Below are positions 1-6,067 of a DNA stretch of 37,440 bases, piece after piece. Location of the stretch: positions 1 through 37,440 of the IMG/VR virus record IMGVR_UViG_3300034092_001651; one strand, given 5' to 3'. This DNA is from a virus. The number at the start of each line of letters is the position of its first letter. Position 1 is the stretch's first letter. The notes beneath the pieces were generated by a model. It did no database searches and was not told the DNA's origin. It was given only the letters and a program-made list of their open reading frames with translations. Made by a program: the position numbers and the translations under genes.

Positions 1-126
1 AGTGAGTCCAAGATTCCGTCTAAGTCTTGGTTTTGCCAAAAGTCGCTTGAAGGCTCGGACTGAATACCACTCAAAAGCTCTGTATTTTGCACTTTGCTTT
101 CATCGATTACGGCCTTTACAAACTCA
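1..126. repeat. Terminal direct repeat (left copy), circular joint
   Basis: Bases 1-126 are identical to 37307-37432. The next eight bases (127-134 versus 37433-37440) differ at two positions (C/A at 127, G/T at 133). Joining the copies extends a single open reading frame across the joint, so this is an overlap of a circular or circularly permuted genome rather than an internal duplication. The implied unit length is about 37,306 bp. Confidence 0.9.
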
Positions 127-452
127 CAGATTGTCGGTATGGTAGTTTCATCGACATTGATAAGCTCGAATAGATTTGCGCGGACTTTCAAATATGCAGT
201 CTTTACAATTTCTTGGAACTCGAACTCTTGCATAATGTCTTTAAATGCGTCTTGCCCCTTTGTTAAGTCTATCTTTTTTGCAAGGCTCTCGCGGCTAAAT
301 ACCTTCTCCATGATCTCGGTCTCGGCGGCTGCTTGCGCGCCTTTAGTATTTGCAAGTTCAGAGAGAAGCGGCGTAACCTTGTCATAAAGAGCGGGGGTCA
401 ATTTTGAATAGAGTGCTACTTCGTGTGCTGTTTCGTTTAGATATAATTTCAT
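1..452 (-). CDS. Tail assembly chaperone, first frame (gpG-like), 5' part, runs off the window start
   Basis: The reading frame opens at ATG 452 with GGAG seven bases upstream and stays open to base 1. Across the circular joint it continues from 37306 to a TGA at 37261, giving 165 residues in total. It is mostly helical, begins MKLYLNETAHEVALYSKL and has no recognised domain. The assignment rests on position: it sits between the major tail protein and the tape measure gene and is followed by a second overlapping frame. This is the lambda G/GT arrangement, in which the pair bind the tape measure protein during tail assembly. A terminator-like hairpin separates it from the major tail gene, which should lower its expression. 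The family call is inference from gene order. Confidence 0.75.
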   Translation of the reverse strand, partial: MKLYLNETAHEVALYSKLTPALYDKVTPLLSELANTKGAQAAAETEIMEKVFSRESLAKKIDLTKGQDAFKDIMQEFEFQEIVKTAYLKVRANLFELINVDETTIPTICEFVKAVIDESKVQNTELLSGIQSEPSSDFWQNQDLDGILDS

Positions 453-475
453 GCTATCTCCATAGTAAAAATAAG

Positions 476-496
476 GGGGCGGGTTTTGCCCGCCCC
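476..496 (-). terminator. Intrinsic terminator/attenuator after major tail protein gene
   Basis: The hairpin has a perfect 8-bp GC stem (476-483 with 489-496) and a 5-base loop. Read on the minus strand it is followed by CTTATTTTTACT, a T-rich tract. It lies between the stop of the putative major tail protein and the ribosome site of the chaperone gene. That is a sensible place to make much major tail protein and little chaperone or tape measure. Confidence 0.75.
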
Positions 497-503
497 GTGT
501 GAA

Positions 504-1043
504 TTAAGGAGCTGTAAACCAGATCTCTTTGTAACCAATCTTTGCAGGGATTGTGACCGCAGTCGCACCGCTTACAAGAGTAGTTAAAAAGTAACTTGTC
601 CCGATAACAAGATCAGTGTCATTATTTACCACATCGCCGCCTACTTTTGGCTTTGTATATTTACCTGATTCTTGGTCAAACGCGCCAGCGTCTTGTGCTA
701 ATTTGCAAAGCATCAATACAACCTTACGCTTGTTTAGAGTAGTATCAACACCACCGTAAACGATTTGCAAAAGTGTATCGCTTGTCGCTTGTGAAGAGTT
801 GAATTTTGTCCCGTCCTCATATTCCCCTTGATCTGCAGTGACCGTTGTAATAGGTGCATAGTTTTCAAGGAATGAAGTAAGTTCCGGATTGTCTTCGTTT
901 TGATCGATTGTAAAAGTCGTGCGTGTTAATGAAGTCTTGATTTTGCGCTTCATTGTATGAATTGCGGTAGCTCCTACTGTAGGATTTGTACCGAGTTCAT
1001 TTGCTGTATAGAATACGCTAAGGTTAGCGCCGCCTACTACCAT
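504..1043 (-). CDS. Putative major tail protein
   Basis: The protein has 179 residues and starts MVVGGANLSVFYTANELG; AGAGGTAA lies upstream of the ATG. It is rich in Thr, Val, Gly and Asn with short alternating hydrophobic stretches, as expected for the beta-sandwich subunit of a siphovirus tail tube. No specific motif was recognised. It lies after the connector and tail-completion genes and before the chaperone pair and tape measure, which is the standard place for the tube protein. A terminator hairpin directly downstream fits the high expression expected of it. Assignment is by position and composition. Confidence 0.65.
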   Translation of the reverse strand: MVVGGANLSVFYTANELGTNPTVGATAIHTMKRKIKTSLTRTTFTIDQNEDNPELTSFLENYAPITTVTADQGEYEDGTKFNSSQATSDTLLQIVYGGVDTTLNKRKVVLMLCKLAQDAGAFDQESGKYTKPKVGGDVVNNDTDLVIGTSYFLTTLVSGATAVTIPAKIGYKEIWFTAP

Positions 1044-1047
1044 GATA

Positions 1048-1743
1048 TTACCTCTTAGATAATTGTTTTAGATATGAAAATGTGTTAACTAAATAATCCC
1101 AGTTTCTTTGTGATTTATCGCGTGTGTATTCTCTTACCATCAAGCCGCCGTTTCGTTCTGCTTTTTGTATCAAGACTTCAGTGTCTTGGCTATATCCTTT
1201 GTGGTATAGCAATATGTCAGTATCAGCTACGACCGTTCCATTCGGATCTACTTCGAGTGTCTCATGGCATATTCTTTGCCATTTGAGAAACGCGCTTCTT
1301 CTATGCAATCGCATTGCCGGTATATTATACCTCTTTCGAATATGTGTATATTGCGGATCTAGATCATTATTGCAACCTCCAATGGATAGATAAGCCGCGA
1401 CCGCTTCGGTATTGTTAAGCTCTTCGATGTATTGCCAAAACTCATCTTCAGGACTTGCAAGGCGCTCGTCTGAATCCATGTGCAAAATCCAGTCTCCAGT
1501 CGCATACTCATCTAGCTTATTACGGCAATAACTGAAGTCGAAATACTCTTCGAAGTCTGGATATTCCCATGAGAGAACTATATGGTCATCAATGCGACCG
1601 ACTTCTTGAAAAACAGGCTCTTTAAGTTTCGGATTTACCGCCGTGCGAAGTGCTACGACTTCGACATTATCACTCGGCAAAGAATCCCTCCATCCTTTCA
1701 GGTCATCTCCATCCTGAAAGATTACACATGCACTTAACTTCAT
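1048..1743 (-). CDS. Family 2-like glycosyltransferase embedded in the head-tail module
   Basis: This 231-residue protein has a GT-A-type start (MKLSACVIFQDGDDL). A DxD-like metal/nucleotide-sugar site occurs as HMDSDER (about residues 88-94), after ATGDWIL. The segment around residues 140-175 (RRSAFLKWQRICHETL) resembles the acceptor-side part of GT2 enzymes of the LPS-core type. It probably transfers a sugar from an NDP-sugar in the cytoplasm; acceptor unknown. It overlaps the upstream tail-completion gene by four bases and stops four bases before the major tail gene, so it is co-expressed with virion parts. It could decorate the virion or a host surface glycan. The fold call is fairly secure, the target is not. 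Confidence 0.75.
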   Translation of the reverse strand: MKLSACVIFQDGDDLKGWRDSLPSDNVEVVALRTAVNPKLKEPVFQEVGRIDDHIVLSWEYPDFEEYFDFSYCRNKLDEYATGDWILHMDSDERLASPEDEFWQYIEELNNTEAVAAYLSIGGCNNDLDPQYTHIRKRYNIPAMRLHRRSAFLKWQRICHETLEVDPNGTVVADTDILLYHKGYSQDTEVLIQKAERNGGLMVREYTRDKSQRNWDYLVNTFSYLKQLSKR

Positions 1744-2204
1744 ACATCTCCTCTGTAATATACCGTCCTAAAAGTCATGAAAGATATGCCTTTCGTTTCA
1801 TCGTCATTAAATGTAACCGCTTGCGCGTCGATAAAATGCACGGGCGCAAAATAAGTCCTTTCGTAATCGGACTCATAGACATCGGGCTTGTAGTTTGTGA
1901 GCTTATTCTCGATTGCCTCGCATAAATCTGCAAGTGCTTCTCTTAAATTAGCCTTACCCGCCGTGCTATTCTTTTTTACTTGCACTCCGACAAGCAAGTA
2001 CATATCCAAAGTGCCTTTATTTGCAAAGGCTGAATCGTCTTCAAGGCCTATTACCTCGCGAGCATCTGCACCTGACAAAACGCCGACAAAAGGGAACTGG
2101 TAAGTATTCCATTTGTCTAGCATTACTTGGTCATAGACTTTGACTCCGCTCATTGTGCGAAGTCTATCTGCTATGGATTTGATCGCCGCTGATTCTCTTG
2201 CCAT
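1740..2204 (-). CDS. Putative tail terminator/completion protein
   Basis: The protein has 154 residues (MARESAAIKSIADRL start). An alternating helix/strand pattern includes a central amphipathic helix (ANLREALADLCEAIENKL) and a strand-rich C-terminus ending FMTFRTVYYRGDV. This resembles the small neck/tail terminator proteins (lambda gpU-like) that cap the tail tube. It overlaps the upstream HK97-gp10-like gene by 34 bases and the downstream glycosyltransferase by four bases. Position between the gp10-like protein and the major tail protein is the main argument. Confidence 0.55.
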   Translation of the reverse strand: MARESAAIKSIADRLRTMSGVKVYDQVMLDKWNTYQFPFVGVLSGADAREVIGLEDDSAFANKGTLDMYLLVGVQVKKNSTAGKANLREALADLCEAIENKLTNYKPDVYESDYERTYFAPVHFIDAQAVTFNDDETKGISFMTFRTVYYRGDV

Positions 2205-2764
2205 TGTTGTATTCCGTTTATGACTTCTTGTCTTATATTACTTGCGAATTTGCCATCATTGCGTAATTTTTCGACAGCAGGATTAAAGTACGGGCGGGCT
2301 GGTATGTTTACGCCGCCGTTTTTCTCAACTCCAAGTGCAAGCCGTTTGAAGTATGGTTGCTTAGTAGTGTAATACTTAGCCCAAAAAAACTGAGCCATAA
2401 CATATGTCGACTTATTCATCTTTCGACCGCTCTTGCTTTTAATTACGGTCACGGGAGTAGCCTTTATGAATCCACCGAATTCATGAATAGCCGCGTATTT
2501 TATGCTTGACCCGTATTCTACATCAAAGTTACCGCCTTGCTCGGAGACTTTGAAAACATTACCGGGCTGACCTTTTGTGAAGCTACGGAAGAGAGCGCCT
2601 GAGTAAGTTGTTAGCTTATCGCTCTTTGATGGCGCTATCCTATCGGCTTGACCTTGGAAGTTCATATTAGTTCCGATATACGCCTGCATCACAAAAGGCA
2701 TGCGCTCCAAGCTCTTCATAATAACAGGCCGTAGAATGCCTTTTAAAGCCTCTGTACTTAGCAT
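2171..2764 (-). CDS. HK97 gp10-like / Mu gpG-like head-tail completion protein
   Basis: The protein has 197 residues. It shows the familiar pattern of this family: a strand followed by KYAAIHEFGGFI (about residues 89-100) and, later, IPARPYFNPAVEKL (about 154-167). These correspond to the HExGG and PARPF motifs of phage virion-morphogenesis/tail-completion proteins. It should act at the head-tail interface. It sits two bases downstream of the connector gene and overlaps the following gene by 34 bases. Near its start LERMPFVMQAYIGTNMN is helical, as usual for the family. Confidence 0.75.
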   Translation of the reverse strand: MLSTEALKGILRPVIMKSLERMPFVMQAYIGTNMNFQGQADRIAPSKSDKLTTYSGALFRSFTKGQPGNVFKVSEQGGNFDVEYGSSIKYAAIHEFGGFIKATPVTVIKSKSGRKMNKSTYVMAQFFWAKYYTTKQPYFKRLALGVEKNGGVNIPARPYFNPAVEKLRNDGKFASNIRQEVINGIQQWQENQRRSNP

Positions 2765-2766
2765 AA

Positions 2767-3393
2767 TTACACCGTTGGTATAACGAACTGAGCAAAGTAC
2801 TTATGCCATCCTATATCGGTTTTGAGTGATTGGCTGACTGTTTGACCCGCGCCGCCTGTAGCGACGGAGTTAAGTCCGAACCAATTACCGCCTTGAGGGC
2901 TTTGCTTATATGCAAGAGTGACCATTTCGGCTATGCCTTGCAAGATTGTATATGGCATTGACGCATCTGAATACCCAGTGCTTAGCGTCGCCTTAAATTG
3001 TCCATTTGTCTTATCACGAAAGACAATGTAATTAGCATACGGCTCGGCGTTCCATGCATAGTTACCCGCGTCAAAGTTCGCATACGTTGCAAACTCATTC
3101 TCGCGCCACTGCAAAGCCGTAAGAGCCGTGTTAGCATTGTAGGGGATATATTTCCATGAGTGATTCGCTTCGAGGCCGCGTTGAGCCTTTGAGGCGTAAA
3201 ATTGGTAATATATCGTCCCACTACGAAGAGGCTGACCGCAATAGCCTTCAGCCTCTACATAGCAAGTTGTTATCAGGTCATCAAACCAAGTATACAGCGC
3301 CGTATCCTCGGAGGTCGGATCGCCATTAACTTCCAAATTAAGAAAGGTCATGAGAGCATTAAACGCCCTCGGATTTGCGCTTGTATATGGCAT
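2767..3393 (-). CDS. Putative head-tail connector (gp6-like adaptor)
   Basis: The protein has 208 residues. A helical N-terminal half contains FDDLITTCYVEAEGYCGQPL, which resembles the helix of HK97-gp6-like adaptors, where Ala/Glu-rich helices are followed by an aromatic-rich region. The middle part (TALQWRENEFATY) and the C-terminus (HKYFAQFVIPTV) are not diagnostic. It lies directly after the capsid and a 52-residue gene, and before the gp10-like gene, as adaptor proteins do. It probably docks under the portal. Moderate certainty. Confidence 0.6.
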   Translation of the reverse strand: MPYTSANPRAFNALMTFLNLEVNGDPTSEDTALYTWFDDLITTCYVEAEGYCGQPLRSGTIYYQFYASKAQRGLEANHSWKYIPYNANTALTALQWRENEFATYANFDAGNYAWNAEPYANYIVFRDKTNGQFKATLSTGYSDASMPYTILQGIAEMVTLAYKQSPQGGNWFGLNSVATGGAGQTVSQSLKTDIGWHKYFAQFVIPTV

Positions 3394-3395
3394 GG

Positions 3396-3554
3396 TTATT
3401 TACCTGTTTTCTTTGTTTCTACTTTCGGCGCGGGCTTTGCATCTTTCGCCTTGCCTTGTTTAATAAGAGCCTCGGCAATCTCGGCAGGGAGAGAAGTCTC
3501 ATACCCTGCCGAAACACCTTTATACGGCTCGATTAGAATTACATCTACGAGCAT
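3396..3554 (-). CDS. Small 52-residue protein between capsid and connector
   Basis: The ORF starts at ATG 3554 and stops with TAA at 3396-3398. The product begins MLVDVILIEPYKGVSAGYET and ends in a Lys-rich tail. The pattern (strand, then 'Y..G...LPAEIAEALIKQGKAK') matches the short phage proteins often found right after capsid genes, in which a strand pair is followed by a helix carrying 'A..LI..GkA'. It fits exactly between the capsid stop and the connector start. Its role is unknown, possibly head completion. Confidence 0.7.
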   Translation of the reverse strand: MLVDVILIEPYKGVSAGYETSLPAEIAEALIKQGKAKDAKPAPKVETKKTGK

Positions 3555-3565
3555 AAATCACCTAA

Positions 3566-4750
3566 TTAGGTTGTTGAAGTTTTGAGAACACCGATAGCAC
3601 TTGGAGCTGGGAATGCGAAAGCAACGCGCTCGACAACTTCGATACCTTTTTGATGAGTACCACCCAAACCAGTCGCACCGAAATACTCTTTGTATTCGTT
3701 AACTGTTACATCCTCACGGATACCCATAACAGTGAACTGATTCCAATCAGCATAGAATGCAGATGCTGTATTCGCTGCACTTGTTGGGAAGAGTGCATCT
3801 GGTACGACATGCATCGGGCGGCCTGTTGGTGTAAAGTATGAATTACCTGTAAGCGCTGTCAAGCCGATTGATGTAATTTCGATAGGACGAACCATGTCGA
3901 AAACAGGGCGTGAGCCTGCTGTTTCTTTCATCAAGAATCCGAAAACTGATTGAGGCACTACGAATGCACCATTTGCACCAACGCCGGAATTTACACCGAG
4001 GCGCAAGTTCCAAAGGTCAGTCCATGAGATTTCGCCGAATGTATCCTTACCAGAGTTATTAGCACCACCTTGGCGAACTGTTGTAGTTCCGGAGATACCT
4101 GTTAAGCCTGTAAAGTTTGGAGCAGTACCATTGCCATTAAAGAACTGCTTGTCTTCTGTTTCAGCAAGCGCGCGGCCAAGACCGTTCACTACATAATCCA
4201 AGAATGCAGGGGTTGCATCTTGAAGTTGCTCTTCAGAGATGATAGCACCTGCTACAATCTTGCGAGCTGTAAGTTGAGTCGCTGTAAAGAAGTTAGTTGA
4301 GTCAGTCAAAGTCAAGCCAGAACCTTCAGCAACCACCGCGCCTGTAAACGCGCCACTTGATACGAGGTTCTCTGTTTTACCACGCATTGGATAGATTTTT
4401 GCGAGTGCTCTTGCATATCCATACTGATCTGCAAAGTTCATGATCTCTTCTACCCAAAACTGAGGAACCGCCGCGCCACCTTGAGATGCTGTTCCTGTAT
4501 TAAAGTCAGCTCTTGTGATGTACTTTTCGTTTGCCTTGCGTGCGATATCGTCTGCTTGTCCTTCGCGGCCTTTGTGAACTGCAAGAATATAATCTGCTAC
4601 GACGCGAGCTTGGTCACGGCGTGCGTCATGATCTGCTTTGATTGTTACAAAGCCATTGTTACTTGATGGCTTTTGTGTACGAAGTTGATCGGCAACTTTG
4701 CGGTCAACAACTTCTTTCAGTTGGTCTTTTGTTACGATAATGTTTTCCAT
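3566..4750 (-). CDS. Major capsid protein, HK97 fold
   Basis: The protein has 394 residues; AAGGAT lies nine bases before the ATG. The N-terminal 65 or so residues are charged and helical (delta-domain-like, TKDQLKEVVDRKVADQL), which in HK97-type phages is often removed by the prohead protease. Then come typical phage_capsid features: ASQGGAAVPQFWVEEIMNFA (about 107-126), the E-loop region, ISEEQLQDATPAFLDYVVNGL, and a helix with ALAETEDKQFFNGNG. It is preceded by the protease-scaffold gene and followed by connectors. No extra domain is evident. Whether it cross-links like HK97 cannot be told from sequence. Confidence 0.9.
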   Translation of the reverse strand: MENIIVTKDQLKEVVDRKVADQLRTQKPSSNNGFVTIKADHDARRDQARVVADYILAVHKGREGQADDIARKANEKYITRADFNTGTASQGGAAVPQFWVEEIMNFADQYGYARALAKIYPMRGKTENLVSSGAFTGAVVAEGSGLTLTDSTNFFTATQLTARKIVAGAIISEEQLQDATPAFLDYVVNGLGRALAETEDKQFFNGNGTAPNFTGLTGISGTTTVRQGGANNSGKDTFGEISWTDLWNLRLGVNSGVGANGAFVVPQSVFGFLMKETAGSRPVFDMVRPIEITSIGLTALTGNSYFTPTGRPMHVVPDALFPTSAANTASAFYADWNQFTVMGIREDVTVNEYKEYFGATGLGGTHQKGIEVVERVAFAFPAPSAIGVLKTSTT

Positions 4751-4762
4751 TATGCAATATCC

Positions 4763-5206
4763 TTAGATTAAATTAATAAGATCTTCTGTTGTGAGTTTTT
4801 TAGGCATATTCAAAGTGATTGAACGGCCTGCTTCGCCGGCTACTGCAGATTTAATAATCTTGTAACCGTTTTGAATCATATCCATACCTTCATTAATTTG
4901 CGCTTGTGTTGAAGCTGCAATTTTCTTACCGACTCGAGTTTCAGGAACCTCGAAACTAGCCTCGATGGACTCGGCTACCACTTCGACTGGGGGCTCGGCG
5001 GCGGCTGGTTCTTCGGCTACTTCGGGTGCGACTTCGCCTTGCAAAACTGCTAGCATTGGAGGAGCGCCTGCAGTGATAAAAGCGTTTACGGATGCTTCGG
5101 CTTCTTCAGGTGAAAAGCCGAGATTAATTACCTCGTTGACAAACGCTTCCTTAATTGCCGGAAGAAGTTCGTCTTTGATCTTGGCTTCGATCTCTGGGGT
5201 TAACAT
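4763..5206 (-). CDS. Possible internally started scaffold protein (nested in the protease gene)
   Basis: ATG 5206 lies in the same frame as the protease and is preceded by AAGGAAAAGAGA, a good ribosome site seven bases upstream. It would give a 147-residue product beginning MLTPEIEAKIKDELLPAIKE: helical, acidic, with a central Ala/Glu/Pro-rich stretch and a basic C-terminal end. This is the lambda C/Nu3 arrangement, where the scaffold is made in excess from an in-frame internal start. The site is seen directly; its use is inferred. The AAGGAAAAG also encodes Lys-Glu-Lys, so chance is possible. Confidence 0.45.
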   Translation of the reverse strand: MLTPEIEAKIKDELLPAIKEAFVNEVINLGFSPEEAEASVNAFITAGAPPMLAVLQGEVAPEVAEEPAAAEPPVEVVAESIEASFEVPETRVGKKIAASTQAQINEGMDMIQNGYKIIKSAVAGEAGRSITLNMPKKLTTEDLINLI

Positions 5207-6067
5207 TCTCTTTTCCTTTTTGTATTTTTGAATTGAATCTTGGAGTAAAGTCTTGATTGATTTCTTAAGCAAAGCTTGGCGATTTGCTGGGACTGATACG
5301 ACGCTAAATTCTACAAGCTCGGACTTTGTGTAAACAGTTACCTTTTGACCGTCGATTGTTTTATCTTCGTATTCATTTGGTATGATACCAACTGAAACGG
5401 CCTTTACAAAACCTGCATTAATTAGCTTATTGAGTTTCTTACCCTCTTCAGTAATACACTCAATTTGAATTGTAGCTTCTAGGTTTTCGCCATTCATTGC
5501 AAAACCCAAACAACGGCCGATAGGCCACTTGTCCGAGTCATGCTGTGCTAAGACTATGGGATTATTTAGATATGCTGTATAGTCTATTCCGCTTGGAACT
5601 ATGATTGTCCCATACCGGTCAACTTCGGGAGTCGATACTACGAATGTATAGAGATCATTCTCTTTTTCTTCATAGCCTTCTCCATTTTCCTTTTCGTAGC
5701 CGTCCCTGACTTGCAGGTTTAGCTCGCGTGTTATTAAATTCATATTAAAACCTCTATTTTTTAATTGCTCTACTATGTTCTTTGACCAACTATAACCAGG
5801 GTCACCACCCCAAAGACCCCAAGCGACTCTACCAGGTGAAGGATATCCATCCTCACCAGGCTCGAAGCCTTCAGCATCTTTTACGCCTTCTTGCCTTGAG
5901 AAAAAAGAATACATCCTTTTTACTGTATCCTCGCTTAGATTCTCGCCGCGTGCAATTTGCCTAGCTCTAATCTTACCTATCCGAGTACCACCTTTGCGGC
6001 CGTCTTCGACCCAACGGATAGCACGCTCTGCTTCTTCTTGCATTCCTTTGTTAGGCTTGTAACTCAT
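4763..6067 (-). CDS. Prohead protease (U35/HK97 gp4-like) with N-terminal extra domain and C-terminal scaffold
   Basis: The frame is open from 6094, but ATG 6067 is preferred. GTGGAAG lies just upstream and the start overlaps the portal stop (TAATG). The product has 434 residues. Residues 1-100 form a separate conserved-looking domain (EDTVKRMYSFFSRQ, GEDGYPSPGRVAWGLWGG). Residues about 135-275 are the serine protease: the catalytic His is in LAQHDSDKWPIGR (about 176), the Ser in VKAVSVGIIP (about 225), followed by ELVEFSVVSVPANRQALL. The last 147 residues are a helical scaffold-like domain with an Ala/Glu/Pro-rich linker. The protease should mature the capsid shell. Internal starts with ribosome sites are present at 5743 and 5206. 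Confidence 0.85.
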   Translation of the reverse strand: MSYKPNKGMQEEAERAIRWVEDGRKGGTRIGKIRARQIARGENLSEDTVKRMYSFFSRQEGVKDAEGFEPGEDGYPSPGRVAWGLWGGDPGYSWSKNIVEQLKNRGFNMNLITRELNLQVRDGYEKENGEGYEEKENDLYTFVVSTPEVDRYGTIIVPSGIDYTAYLNNPIVLAQHDSDKWPIGRCLGFAMNGENLEATIQIECITEEGKKLNKLINAGFVKAVSVGIIPNEYEDKTIDGQKVTVYTKSELVEFSVVSVPANRQALLKKSIKTLLQDSIQKYKKEKRMLTPEIEAKIKDELLPAIKEAFVNEVINLGFSPEEAEASVNAFITAGAPPMLAVLQGEVAPEVAEEPAAAEPPVEVVAESIEASFEVPETRVGKKIAASTQAQINEGMDMIQNGYKIIKSAVAGEAGRSITLNMPKKLTTEDLINLI

